This document shows positions 27,115-36,522 of a stretch of 64,000 bases of DNA, in pieces. Origin of the DNA: Bacteroidota bacterium (GTDB lineage: Bacteria > Bacteroidota > Bacteroidia > AKYH767-A > OLB10). The position numbers and the translations under genes were made by a program. Position 1 is the stretch's first letter. The number at the start of each line of letters is the position of its first letter. The stretch lies in assembly GCA_016713925.1 (NCBI GenBank), contig JADJOH010000002.1, positions 558,001 to 622,000 of the forward strand, written 5' to 3'. Below the pieces are notes generated by a model that worked only from the letters and a program-made list of their open reading frames with translations, did not search any database and was not told the origin of the DNA.

Positions 27115-28176
27115 ATGATAGGTAAAATTAATATTTCTGTCCTCATTTATATTTCCATATTGCTGACTATCAGTTGCGGACAAAAAAAAGTGGACGTGAA
27201 TGAACCGTCACCAATCGCCATAACTGATGAAGGTCATGCATTGCAATTTGAGCGATTTGAAGAAGAATTATTTGGTTCAACTTTACCCATGGATACAAGT
27301 CGGGTAAGATACCTGAGAGAAAAATATGGTGATTTCTTTGAATTATGGTGTATTCAGCTCGCCGGTGTTTTACCCGCTACCAAAGGGCGACCCTCAGATG
27401 CTGCGATTGCCGTCAACCTCAACCAGTACCTGAGTGATAAGTACATGAAAGAAGTTTTTGAAGATGCTGAAAAAAAGTTCAAGGATTTACGTTGGCTTCA
27501 GGAAGAACTTCAGCCGGTCTTTCAGCGCTATAGCCGTGCATTCCCGGATAAGAAAATACCCGTGATATTGACTTACCTCTCCCCTTTTACCAGCAACATC
27601 ATGGCCATGGATACACTGCTTGGAATAGGTCTTCACTTTTACCTTGGGAGTGATTATAAATATTATCCCAGTCTGCAACTACCGTTGTACATGATTAAAA
27701 AGATGCGTCAGGAATACATCATCAACGATATGATCAAAGGATGGTTAGACAGTGAATACATGGATGATAGCTCGCAGAACAATTGTTTATCACAAATGAT
27801 TTATCAGGGGAAAGTTTTATACGCCACCGATGTCCTTTCGCCCGACATACCCGACACTATCAAAACCGGATATTCAGAAATTCAATTGCAGTGGGCGCTA
27901 TCACATGAAGAAGAAATATGGTCCTTCTTTATAGAACAACAGTTACTTTACAATACCAATCCAAAGACGTATCTCAAATACATTCATGATGGCAACAGCA
28001 CCAGTGGCTTTCCGAAAGAGGCACCTGCGCGTTTGGGTGCATTTATTGGCTGGAAGATTGTGAGAGCTTATATGAAAAATCACGAAGGCATGACCCTGCA
28101 ACAACTTTTCGAAATGAAGGATGCTCAAAAAATACTCTCTGAATCGGGTTATAAACCTCTAAAATCAAATTCCTGA
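27115..28176 (+). CDS. gldB: Gliding motility lipoprotein GldB
   Basis: 353 residues from ATG 27115; upstream in-frame ATGs at 27076 and 27091 overlap the divergent gene and are less likely. The lipoprotein signal ends ISILLTISCG. The body matches GldB in order: FERFEEELFG, the PVILTYLSPFTSNI region, GIGLHFYLGSDYKYYP, CLSQMIYQGKVLYATDVLSPD, EEEIWSFFIEQQLLY, and APARLGAFIGWKIVRAYM with LQQLFEM near the end. GldB is needed for gliding and T9SS-dependent surface adhesin delivery in Flavobacterium. The MBL gene starts one base after its stop. Confidence 0.9.
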   Translation: MIGKINISVLIYISILLTISCGQKKVDVNEPSPIAITDEGHALQFERFEEELFGSTLPMDTSRVRYLREKYGDFFELWCIQLAGVLPATKGRPSDAAIAVNLNQYLSDKYMKEVFEDAEKKFKDLRWLQEELQPVFQRYSRAFPDKKIPVILTYLSPFTSNIMAMDTLLGIGLHFYLGSDYKYYPSLQLPLYMIKKMRQEYIINDMIKGWLDSEYMDDSSQNNCLSQMIYQGKVLYATDVLSPDIPDTIKTGYSEIQLQWALSHEEEIWSFFIEQQLLYNTNPKTYLKYIHDGNSTSGFPKEAPARLGAFIGWKIVRAYMKNHEGMTLQQLFEMKDAQKILSESGYKPLKSNS

Positions 28177-28177
28177 T

Positions 28178-28828
28178 ATGCAAATACAATGCTTCACCTT
28201 CAATCCTTTTCAGGAAAATACGTACATCTTATATGATGAAACGAAGGAATGTGTCATCATAGATCCCGGTTGTTATGACGCGGAAGAGAAACAGGAATTG
28301 TTCGACTTCATTAAAGTACATGAACTAAAGCCGGTACATTTGCTCAATACCCATTGCCATATTGATCACGTGCTTGGAAATCATTTCGTGTTTACTGCTT
28401 ATCAACTGCTACCTGAAATACACCCGGCTGAAGAGGCTGTGCTTGCTGCGACAAAAGATTACGGACCACAATTCGGCATCTACATGGAAGCATCTCCCCC
28501 ACCGCTCTTAATTCTCCGGGAAGGCAACACCATCACTTTTGGAAATTGTACTTTAGAAATGATTCATGCACCGGGACATAGTCCGGGAAGTATCTGTTTT
28601 CATCATACAGAAAGTCATACCCTTATTGGTGGAGACGTTCTTTTTCAAATGAGCATTGGAAGAACGGATTTACCGGGAGGAAATATGACCTCCTTACTGC
28701 GGAGCATTCGTGAAAAACTATTTACACTGGATCCGGAAACAATAGTCTTTCCCGGACATGGTCCGGAAACCAGTATTAAATTTGAAAAATTGAACAATCC
28801 GTTTCTTCTTGCGTATAAAGATAACTGA
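28178..28828 (+). CDS. MBL-fold metallohydrolase (glyoxalase II-like)
   Basis: 216 residues. The metal motif THCHIDHVLGN (H-x-H-x-D-H) is at about residue 59-69; the remaining ligands are in HAPGHSPGSI, the bridging Asp in LIGGDVLF, and the last His in FPGHGPET. Such short single-domain proteins (YcbL type) hydrolyse thioesters such as S-lactoylglutathione analogues. It begins one base after gldB, so it is co-transcribed. Neighbour linkage suggests no direct motility role. Confidence 0.88.
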   Translation: MQIQCFTFNPFQENTYILYDETKECVIIDPGCYDAEEKQELFDFIKVHELKPVHLLNTHCHIDHVLGNHFVFTAYQLLPEIHPAEEAVLAATKDYGPQFGIYMEASPPPLLILREGNTITFGNCTLEMIHAPGHSPGSICFHHTESHTLIGGDVLFQMSIGRTDLPGGNMTSLLRSIREKLFTLDPETIVFPGHGPETSIKFEKLNNPFLLAYKDN

Positions 28829-28829
28829 T

Positions 28830-30320
28830 ATGAAATTTTTTATTTGCCTGCTCTTCCCTTTATTTATTGCTGTGAACGGCATGCGTTGTGCCGCACAATC
28901 CATACAGATTTCGCCGGAAAACATTGATGACAATGGATTGGATTATGCGAAAGTCATCGGACAGGATGAAAGTGGCATATACCTCTTGATGAGTAATCTT
29001 TCTTTGGAATCCGGACGGGACCGTTTCGGTTTGAAGACCAGAAAGTACGAACTTAGTTTTTACACGTACGATCTTCAGCGAAAATGGAAAAAAGACCCTG
29101 TGCCGGATCCTTCGAGTGGTACATTGGAAAACATTGCCTTCTTTAATAATACTACCGTTATCATCACCAGTGAACAAATACGGGCCAACAATACCTGCAA
29201 TTTATACATTGAAGTCATCAATGCAAAAGGAGAGTCAATTGTTAAAGGAAGAAAAGTATATACGGGCAACATCAACAAAGTAGCAGATCTTGCCAAACCC
29301 AAAGGATTAATATCTCCTGATAAACGATCGTTGGGCATTGCCATGGAAGAATCCAGAAATGGAGAAATTATTATTCACTATTGCAGTATTGATGAAAATT
29401 ATCAACCGCTAAGGCAATTGCAAACGAAGGTAAGTTACTCGGATAAAGATGCAGCCCTGAGTGAATTTGCTATCAGCAATCAGCAGGATCTTTTTTTTCT
29501 ATGCTTCCGGAAAGAGATCGTGAACGAGGAGAAAAGTAAGTTGCGACGATTTAGTCTGTTTATGGTATCGAATACAGATGGAAGAATGAATGAATATCCA
29601 TTCAATGCCATGGATCAGCAGATGACAGAGGCGGCATTGGTTATAGATAAAATAAATAATCAGGCTATTGTTACCGGCTTTTATGCTGACAAAACTTCCT
29701 TTGCAGGTGCCAGTTTATTGTACGGAACGTTAAGTGTGATACGACCTGAAAAATTAGAAGTGAAAATAGGACGACTCACGAACGATGCACAACTGAAATT
29801 TGTGGGACAACGAAATACAGGCGGTGGAGTTAGCCTTTTTAAATATCCGATTCAACGTGTCATTCCCAGAAGTGACGGAGGTTCATTGGTCATTGCAGAA
29901 GCGGCCTATCTCAGTGAATACTCCTTTTACGATTACTTCACACAGACGTTTAACAGAAGAGTTGAATTTCATTATGACAATATTCTTGCGTTATCGGTGA
30001 ATGCAAATGGCACCATTCACTGGAGTCAGTTAATTCAGAAAGATCAAACATCAATGGATGATGAAGGACTTTATTCCTCCTGCAATATCGTATTGAGTCC
30101 GGAAGAACTTATCGTCATCTTCAACAAAGACATCGGCAGAAACAATGAGATTGTTGGACATGCCATTAATGCAAGAGGACAGCTCACCATACGCACTTTC
30201 AGTAAAAAGAGCGATAGCATCTCCATCCTGCCCAGAGCCGGAAAACAAGTTGATGAAAACACGATAATTGTTCCCGCGGTAACCAAGAAACGTTTGTTTT
30301 TGGTGAAGATTGAATTGTAG
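28830..30320 (+). CDS. Secreted protein of unknown function
   Basis: About 496 residues from ATG 28830; an upstream in-frame TTG would overlap the MBL gene. The signal peptide ends near RCAAQS. The mature part is beta-rich with repeated blades (YAKVIGQDESGIYLLMSN, KYELSFYTYDLQRKWK, NNQAIVTGFYADK, HYDNILALSVNANGTIHWSQLI), suggesting a propeller-like fold. No sorting domain or enzymatic motif is seen. It is the third gene of the gldB-MBL unit. I do not recognise the family. Confidence 0.75.
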   Translation: MKFFICLLFPLFIAVNGMRCAAQSIQISPENIDDNGLDYAKVIGQDESGIYLLMSNLSLESGRDRFGLKTRKYELSFYTYDLQRKWKKDPVPDPSSGTLENIAFFNNTTVIITSEQIRANNTCNLYIEVINAKGESIVKGRKVYTGNINKVADLAKPKGLISPDKRSLGIAMEESRNGEIIIHYCSIDENYQPLRQLQTKVSYSDKDAALSEFAISNQQDLFFLCFRKEIVNEEKSKLRRFSLFMVSNTDGRMNEYPFNAMDQQMTEAALVIDKINNQAIVTGFYADKTSFAGASLLYGTLSVIRPEKLEVKIGRLTNDAQLKFVGQRNTGGGVSLFKYPIQRVIPRSDGGSLVIAEAAYLSEYSFYDYFTQTFNRRVEFHYDNILALSVNANGTIHWSQLIQKDQTSMDDEGLYSSCNIVLSPEELIVIFNKDIGRNNEIVGHAINARGQLTIRTFSKKSDSISILPRAGKQVDENTIIVPAVTKKRLFLVKIEL

Positions 30321-30552
30321 TTACGACCTCTGTTTCCTTTAATATCGGTGGTTATTGAACGATGGAATGAGCAGTGTTTCTTTTCTCTAATTTTTTTCCA
30401 ATTGGATTCAGCCAATACGAAGAACCCTTAACCAAGTCGACTGAAGGGGTTAGAGGTTAATTAATAGCATTTCAAAAAAGCATATATATTTGATATTCAA
30501 TACTCTAATTAGAGAAACCAAATGTCATAGGCTTGATTCAGTGCTTTGTGCT

Positions 30553-30560
30553 TATTTTTG
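30553..30560 (+). promoter_or_regulatory. -7 box for the desaturase
   Basis: TATTTTTG, nine bases before the ATG at 30570. The in-frame TTG at 30546 lies upstream of it, which decides for the later start. The rest of 30321-30552 shows nothing recognisable. Confidence 0.6.
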
Positions 30561-30569
30561 CGGTCAATT

Positions 30570-31637
30570 ATGGCTAAAATAACGTTCAATAATAAGACAA
30601 GTCCGTTTTTTGATGCGTTAAGACAGAAGATTGACGCGTACTTCACGGAACACAAAATTAAACCCACAGGGAATTTCAAACTATATTCCAAGACTATCAT
30701 TCTGGTTTCCTGTGCAATATTATTATATTCTATTCTGGTGTTTGTAACCATGCCGGTATGGGTTTCTATTACATGTTGCGCTTTAATGGGATTAACTTTC
30801 GCGAGCATTGGATTCAATGTGATGCACGATGGTGCACATGGTTCCTATTCCAGCAACAAGACCTTGAACAACCTCATGTCTTATTCGCTCAACCTTATGG
30901 GCGGATCAAGTTTTATGTGGAAAGTTAAACACAACCACGTTCACCATTCGTTTACCAATATTGATGGTGTGGATGATGATATTGACATTCGCCCGTTTAT
31001 GCGCGTAAATGAGCAACAGAAGCGTTATTGGTTTCATCGTTTCCAACATGTGTATTCGTTCCTCCTTTACGGGGCTACTTACTTTATGTGGATCTTCTGG
31101 ATGGATTTTCAGAAATACTTCACGCATAAAATTGGTCCGACACCGATTCGCAAAATGAAATTAAGCGAGCATATCGGTTTTTGGGTAACCAAGTTATCTT
31201 ACATCGGTTTGTTTATCGGACTTCCTGTTTTCTTTAAAGGATGGATTGCAACAATCATCGGTTACAGTGTCATTTTATTTGTAACCGGTTTAACTATCGC
31301 CGTTGTATTTCAATTGGCCCACGTTGTTGAAGACACCGCCTTCCCTACACCGGATCCATTGACAAATAAAATTGAAGAAGAATGGGCTTTACATCAGGTA
31401 AGAACTACTGCCAACTTTGCTACGAGGAATGGTTTGGTCAGCTGGTTCATGGGAGGATTAAATTTTCAGGTTGAACATCATCTCTTTCCCCGCATCAGTC
31501 ATATCCACTATCCTGCTATTAGCCGACTGGTGAAAGAGACTTGCGAAGAATTCAACATTCGTTATATAGAATATCCAACAGTGTTGGCTGCCATCGTGGC
31601 GCACGTAAGGCATTTACGCACTCTTGGCCGCGCCTGA
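30570..31637 (+). CDS. Membrane fatty-acid desaturase
   Basis: 355 residues. The three His boxes of the membrane diiron desaturases are present: HDGAHG (86-91), HNHVHHSFTN (121-130) and FQVEHHLFP near residue 305. The Gln-x-x-His-His third box places it with front-end acyl-CoA/lipid desaturases (linoleoyl-CoA desaturase type), but without a cytochrome b5 domain. Four or more membrane helices surround the boxes. It introduces a cis double bond into acyl chains and so tunes membrane fluidity. It is a single-gene unit closed by a strong terminator. Confidence 0.9.
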   Translation: MAKITFNNKTSPFFDALRQKIDAYFTEHKIKPTGNFKLYSKTIILVSCAILLYSILVFVTMPVWVSITCCALMGLTFASIGFNVMHDGAHGSYSSNKTLNNLMSYSLNLMGGSSFMWKVKHNHVHHSFTNIDGVDDDIDIRPFMRVNEQQKRYWFHRFQHVYSFLLYGATYFMWIFWMDFQKYFTHKIGPTPIRKMKLSEHIGFWVTKLSYIGLFIGLPVFFKGWIATIIGYSVILFVTGLTIAVVFQLAHVVEDTAFPTPDPLTNKIEEEWALHQVRTTANFATRNGLVSWFMGGLNFQVEHHLFPRISHIHYPAISRLVKETCEEFNIRYIEYPTVLAAIVAHVRHLRTLGRA

Positions 31638-31668
31638 TTCAGGGAATTATTCCGGAAGAAAAAAATTT

Positions 31669-31700
31669 AAAACCCGGCGTATCCAATACGACCGGGTTTT
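31669..31700. terminator. Intrinsic terminator after the desaturase
   Basis: Stem AAAACCCGG (31669-31677) / CCGGGTTTT (31692-31700) with an inner CGTAT/ATACG extension and loop CCA. The A- and T-rich ends make it usable in both directions. Confidence 0.8.
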
Positions 31701-31748
31701 GTTATTCTTATCATTCCTGATCATCAACACATGAAGTAAAAATCATAA

Positions 31749-32936
31749 ATGACAAAAGAACGCCGACTTTTACTTGTCTTAGCTGCTATACAGTTCAATC
31801 ATATCGTTGATTTCATGATTATGATGCCGTTAGGGCCGCAGTTGATGCGAATTCTTGCTATTAGTCCGAGGGAATTCAGCTTACTGGTATCGAGTTATAC
31901 TTTTAGTGCGGGGATTGTGGGATTTGCCGGTGCCTTCTTCCTTGATCGATTTGAGCGCAAAAGAGCCTTGCAGATTATCTTCGCCGGATTTCTTTTGGGC
32001 ACGCTGGCCTGCGCCTTTGCTCCCGGATATACATTGCTCATGACAGCACGAATATTGACAGGGGCTTTCGGAGGGTTGCTCGGATCTCTCATCCTTTCCA
32101 TTATCGGCGATGCTATTCCCCTGGAACGACGATCTTCGGCTATGGGCATCGTGATGACGGCCTTTTCGATCGCATCCGTGGTTGGAGTTCCCGCGGGGCT
32201 GTTTCTTGCGACACATTACTCCTGGCATATGCCTTTTCTCAGCATCGTTTTCACCGGCTTATTTGTCCAGATTGCCATCAGCAAATGGGTTCCTGTAATG
32301 AAGGAACATATTAAGATGCAGCCGGAGAAGAGAAACATCCTCCGACCCTTTCAGATGGTAGCGGCATCGCCCAACCAACAGAAGGCCTTGTTGCTGCAAT
32401 GCTGTTTGATGCTCGGACATTTCAGTCTGATACCTTTTCTAAGTCCTTACATGGTTTCGAATGTTGGTTTTGGCGAGAAAGATTTACCATTGATTTATCT
32501 GCTAGGCGGTGCCGTTAGTATCATTTCACTTCCGTTAATCGGCAAGCTGGCGGATAAATACGGGCGATATAAAGTCCTGATCTTTGGCATCTGCCTCTCA
32601 GCCATTCCACAGTTTCTTATTACCAACATGCCTCCTGTTCCGTTATGGATGGCCTTAACTGTCACCACCTTTTTCTTTATTACTACCGGAGGGAGAACTA
32701 TTCCGGCCAGTACCATCATCACTTCCACGGTCACTCCGCAGCAAAGGGGCAGTTTCATGAGTTTAAATGTAGCTGTGCAGCAACTTTCCAGCGGACTAGC
32801 GGCCTATATAGCGGGTCTTATCATCTCTAAAGGACCCGGAGGGCAATTAATACATTACGAAATGGTAGGATACATGGCTATTGCTTTCAGTTTTGTAGGA
32901 TTATACGTGGCCCGGGGAATAAAAGGGACCTCTTAA
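31749..32936 (+). CDS. MFS transporter (drug or sugar efflux type)
   Basis: 395 residues with twelve predicted membrane helices. The loop 2-3 motif FFLDRFERKRALQIIFAGF is the major facilitator signature, followed by the helix-5 motif GVPAGLFLATHYSWHMPFL. Architecture resembles arabinose/drug efflux permeases. Substrate cannot be deduced. It stands alone between the desaturase terminator and a convergent polyprenyl synthase. Confidence 0.85.
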   Translation: MTKERRLLLVLAAIQFNHIVDFMIMMPLGPQLMRILAISPREFSLLVSSYTFSAGIVGFAGAFFLDRFERKRALQIIFAGFLLGTLACAFAPGYTLLMTARILTGAFGGLLGSLILSIIGDAIPLERRSSAMGIVMTAFSIASVVGVPAGLFLATHYSWHMPFLSIVFTGLFVQIAISKWVPVMKEHIKMQPEKRNILRPFQMVAASPNQQKALLLQCCLMLGHFSLIPFLSPYMVSNVGFGEKDLPLIYLLGGAVSIISLPLIGKLADKYGRYKVLIFGICLSAIPQFLITNMPPVPLWMALTVTTFFFITTGGRTIPASTIITSTVTPQQRGSFMSLNVAVQQLSSGLAAYIAGLIISKGPGGQLIHYEMVGYMAIAFSFVGLYVARGIKGTS

Positions 32937-32958
32937 AAATATTTCTTCCTGAAAAGTT

Positions 32959-33936
32959 TTAGCTTTCTCTCTCCATCAACATAGCTGCGAGATCGCGCAG
33001 GGATCGGGTTTGATCAATAGTCAATGGGAGCGCATCCAGATGAGCCAGTGCATCCATGTAAAGTTGGTCCATCTTTGTTTCAGCAACATCACGTACATTC
33101 AGTTTATCATAGATAGCGGTCATACTTTTCACCTTCTCGTGAGTATCCGATCCACTATAATCCAGCCAGTAGTTCAGGTCAGACTGCACATCCGCCGTTG
33201 CCAGGTTGATGGCTGTTAACAAGAGAAATGTTTTTTTATTAGAGAGAATATCTCCACCCACCTGCTTCCCAAATTTAGCAGCGTCACCATACACATCCAG
33301 TATATCGTCCTGTAATTGAAAAGCCACACCCAGGTTCACTCCAAAATCATAAAGGTGATTCACCTCTGATGGCGCAGCACCTGCAATGGCCGCACCAATT
33401 CCCAAACCGGCTCCCAGCAAAACTGCCGTTTTCAAACGAATCATTTCGAGATAATTTTCAATACTAACATTTTCTTCTTTCTCAAAATCCATGTCCATTT
33501 GCTGACCTTCACATACTTCTAATGCCGTCTTCAGGAAGAGATTCATAACGGCCGGCATAGCTGAAATTGGTGATTGCATCATCAACTGGCACGACTTCAC
33601 AAACATGGCATCACCGGAAAGAATAGCTATATTGGCGTTCCACTTTTCATGCACAGTTGGTTTTCCTCTGCGCAAAGGCGCATTATCCATGATATCGTCA
33701 TGGAGTAACGTGAAATTATGGAAGACTTCAATTCCTGCTGCTGCCGGAAACGCCACTTCTGCTTTCCCATTGAACATCTTATTCGCGAGCAGAACGAGGA
33801 CGGGACGCATTCTTTTGCCACCCAACGACAACATATAGCGAACAGGTTCATAGAGTGAAAGGGGTTGAACAGGAATATCCAACTTCTTCAGGTACTCTTC
33901 GATTCTATCCTGAAGTCCTACAATAACCGGATCCAT
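32959..33936 (-). CDS. Polyprenyl diphosphate synthase
   Basis: 325 residues. The first Asp-rich motif is in FTLLHDDIMDNAPLRRGKPTVH and the second in FQLQDDILDVYGD, with GGKRMRP near residue 35 and GGDILSNKKTFLLL after the second motif. It condenses isopentenyl diphosphate onto allylic diphosphates to make farnesyl, geranylgeranyl or longer chains. The bulky residues before the first motif suggest a short chain but do not settle it. Its start overlaps the stop of the epimerase gene (TAATG), so the two are coupled. Confidence 0.92.
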   Translation of the reverse strand: MDPVIVGLQDRIEEYLKKLDIPVQPLSLYEPVRYMLSLGGKRMRPVLVLLANKMFNGKAEVAFPAAAGIEVFHNFTLLHDDIMDNAPLRRGKPTVHEKWNANIAILSGDAMFVKSCQLMMQSPISAMPAVMNLFLKTALEVCEGQQMDMDFEKEENVSIENYLEMIRLKTAVLLGAGLGIGAAIAGAAPSEVNHLYDFGVNLGVAFQLQDDILDVYGDAAKFGKQVGGDILSNKKTFLLLTAINLATADVQSDLNYWLDYSGSDTHEKVKSMTAIYDKLNVRDVAETKMDQLYMDALAHLDALPLTIDQTRSLRDLAAMLMERES

Positions 33937-34877
33937 TAGGCGGAGATCGTATGCCGTGCTGAGATGAGACGATGAATACCTTCATCCAGCGGGGTCAATT
34001 TCCGCTGAAGTAATTGTTTCATCAATGAAATATCAGGGCAGCGACGTGTCATATCCCCTTCCTTCAAGGCCGGCAGAAAAATTATTTTAGAGGACGATTC
34101 AGTGATGCTGATAATTTTACGAGCCAGATCCAGAATTGTAATTTCATAATCACTGCCAATATTGGCCACATCATTCACAATTAAATTTTGGTAAAAGGCA
34201 TTGAGACAAGCATCAATATTATCATCAATATAACAGAAAGTTCTTGTTTGACTTCCATCTCCATAAATAGTAATGTCTTTATTAGAGAGTGCCGCAAAAA
34301 GGAACTTTGACATCACGAAATCGGTGCTTTGTTTAGGGCCATAAGTATTAAAGAAACGAAAGATGGTGAATTCAAGTCCAAATTCCTGTGCATATGCCCT
34401 GAGATAGGCTTCTCCAACATTTTTCACAATCGCATAGGGCAAGCGTGAATTCAAAGGGGTGGTATGTTCATTTTGAGGGAACTCTACCGGCTCTCCATAG
34501 ACTTCAGAGCTGGAAGAAAAATAAACTCTCTTTACGCAGGTGTTTTTACAAAGATCCAGCACATTGCGAATACCATTCAGGTCATTGAGTACCATAACCG
34601 GATTTGCAAGAGTACGCTTCACTCCGACCAAAGCGGCATAGTGAAACACATAATCGAACGAAAACGATGAAAAAATGGTAGAGATATCATTGAAATTATT
34701 GACATCCGCTTTAATAAACTTCACATTATCGTGTACCGAAACCGGCAGCTTCGCATCGGAACCGGTCAGTAAATTATCAACGATAACCACGAAATTTTCA
34801 GCATTATCGGCAAGTCGCTGCGCGAGACAACTGGCAACAAAACCTGCACCACCGGTCACTAATATTTTTCTTTGCAT
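33936..34877 (-). CDS. NAD-dependent nucleotide-sugar epimerase/dehydratase
   Basis: 313 residues, extended short-chain dehydrogenase fold. The Rossmann motif VTGGAGFVASCLAQRL opens the protein; the catalytic SSSSEVYG Ser and LPYAIVK Tyr/Lys follow. It resembles UDP-glucuronate decarboxylases and UDP-glucose 4-epimerases, acting on sugar nucleotides for envelope polysaccharide. It is one base from the polyprenyl synthase gene and 220 bases from rfbA upstream on the same strand, so a sugar-precursor function fits. Exact substrate unknown. Confidence 0.87.
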   Translation of the reverse strand: MQRKILVTGGAGFVASCLAQRLADNAENFVVIVDNLLTGSDAKLPVSVHDNVKFIKADVNNFNDISTIFSSFSFDYVFHYAALVGVKRTLANPVMVLNDLNGIRNVLDLCKNTCVKRVYFSSSSEVYGEPVEFPQNEHTTPLNSRLPYAIVKNVGEAYLRAYAQEFGLEFTIFRFFNTYGPKQSTDFVMSKFLFAALSNKDITIYGDGSQTRTFCYIDDNIDACLNAFYQNLIVNDVANIGSDYEITILDLARKIISITESSSKIIFLPALKEGDMTRRCPDISLMKQLLQRKLTPLDEGIHRLISARHTISA

Positions 34878-35100
34878 AGCGAATAACCCTGTGAGGGTAT
34901 TTTTGTTTTGGAATACTAAGCTATATACAAGCGGGTACCTTGTTGACAGAATAGTACTACGAAGTTACATAAAAAACAATCAAATGGAAGTTTCCACGAA
35001 TAAAATATTATTTACAAAACAAACCAATTCTTTTATCGGAAAGTATTTGGCGAGAACATAAAATACAGAGGTTAAGCACAAAAAAGTTGTGGTAAATGAT

Positions 35101-35967
35101 TTAGTGTTCTTCAGCGACAGATAATAAATACTTGCCATAACCACTTTTTATCAAAACCAGAGCAAGATTTGCCAGCTCCGATTTAGAAATAAAGCCCATT
35201 CTGTATGCAATTTCCTCAATGCAACCAATCTTAAGGCCCTGACGATCTTCGATTACCTGTACAAATTGAGCCGCCTGCATGAGCGATTCAAAGGTACCGG
35301 TATCTAACCAGGCCGTACCTTTATCCAGTATACCCACTTCCAAACGACCGGCTTCCAGATAAGCTTTATTCACATCCGTAATTTCATATTCACCACGGGG
35401 AGAGGGCTTCAATGATTTAGCAATACCGATGACATCATTGTTGTAAAAATAAAGTCCGGGTACTGCATAATTCGACTTAGGTGTAACCGGTTTTTCCTCA
35501 ATACTTATCGCCTTTTTATTTTTATCGAACTGCACTACGCCGTAACGTTCAGGATCAGAAACATGATAGGCAAAAACAATTCCGCCTTCCGGATCAATAT
35601 TTTCCTGGAGGAGTTGTTGTAATCCGGTACCATAAAAAATATTATCTCCCAGAATAAGTGCTACTTTATCATTCCCTATAAACTTCTCGCCAATCACAAA
35701 TGCCTGGGCCAATCCGTTCGGCTCCGGTTGAATGGCATATTCAAAGTTACAACCCAGCGTTTTGCCATCTCCCAGCAGCTTCTTAAACTGAGGCTGATCA
35801 TGCGGAGTAGTGATGATAAGGATTTCATTGATGCCGGCCATCATTAAAACACTGATCGGATAATAGATCATCGGCTTATCATAAACAGGCATCAACTGCT
35901 TACTCACAGCGATAGTAAGCGGGTGAAGTCTTGTCCCTGAGCCTCCGGCTAAAATGATTCCCTTCAT
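35101..35967 (-). CDS. rfbA: Glucose-1-phosphate thymidylyltransferase
   Basis: 288 residues, standard family length. The nucleotidyl motif GIILAGGSGTRLHPLT and SKQLMPVYDKPMIYYP are at the N-terminus; LILGDNIFYG carries the catalytic Asp and Lys is in ISIEEKP. It makes dTDP-glucose, the first step to dTDP-L-rhamnose. rfbB, C and D are not in the window. Repeats of the TACGAA class start about 32 bases before its start codon. Confidence 0.95.
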   Translation of the reverse strand: MKGIILAGGSGTRLHPLTIAVSKQLMPVYDKPMIYYPISVLMMAGINEILIITTPHDQPQFKKLLGDGKTLGCNFEYAIQPEPNGLAQAFVIGEKFIGNDKVALILGDNIFYGTGLQQLLQENIDPEGGIVFAYHVSDPERYGVVQFDKNKKAISIEEKPVTPKSNYAVPGLYFYNNDVIGIAKSLKPSPRGEYEITDVNKAYLEAGRLEVGILDKGTAWLDTGTFESLMQAAQFVQVIEDRQGLKIGCIEEIAYRMGFISKSELANLALVLIKSGYGKYLLSVAEEH

Positions 35968-35998
35968 ATAATATTTGGTCTGTGAGTTAGAATTATGT

Positions 35999-36440
35999 GG
36001 ATTACGAAATACGAAACGTTACGAAAGTACGAAATTTAGGAGTTTTTGGTTACAAGTGTGAATGGGATTATGTGGTGAATGAGGCGTTATGGATTATTAC
36101 GTTAGAGGAAACGAAGAGTTACGAAATACGATTACGAAATACGAAAATACGAAAGTGCGAAATACGATTACGAAATACGAAAATACGAAAGTGCGAAATA
36201 CGAAAGTGCGAAATACGAAAATACGAAAGTGCGAAATACGATTACGAAATACGAAAATACGAAAGTGCGAAATACGAAAGTGCGAAATACGAAAATACGA
36301 AAGTGCGAAATACGAAAATACGAAAATACGAAAGTACGAAAGTACGAAATACGAAATACGAAACCTGCCTGCCGGCAGGCGGGTACGAAAATGCGAAATA
36401 CGAAACCTGCCAATGGCAGTTAAGTACGAGAATAAGAAAG
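35999..36440. repeat. TACGAAA-type repeat tract upstream of rfbA
   Basis: About 440 bp of TACGAAA/TGCGAAA-type units with higher-order repeats of about 50-100 bp (for example ATTACGAAATACGAAAATACG). It includes a palindrome built on CCTGCCTGCCGGCAGGCGGG at 36364-36383 and a related ACCTGCCAATGGCAG at 36403-36419. Frames read across it in several phases are repeat artefacts. The remaining 36441-36522 holds an inverted repeat TCTCGTCA-GT-TGACGAGA at 36490-36507. Confidence 0.9.
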
Positions 36441-36522
36441 TGCGAAAGATTAATGGTGGTATTATCCTCCCAGCGTAGCGTTCCTCCATTCTCGTCAGTT
36501 GACGAGAGATCCTACACTCCTA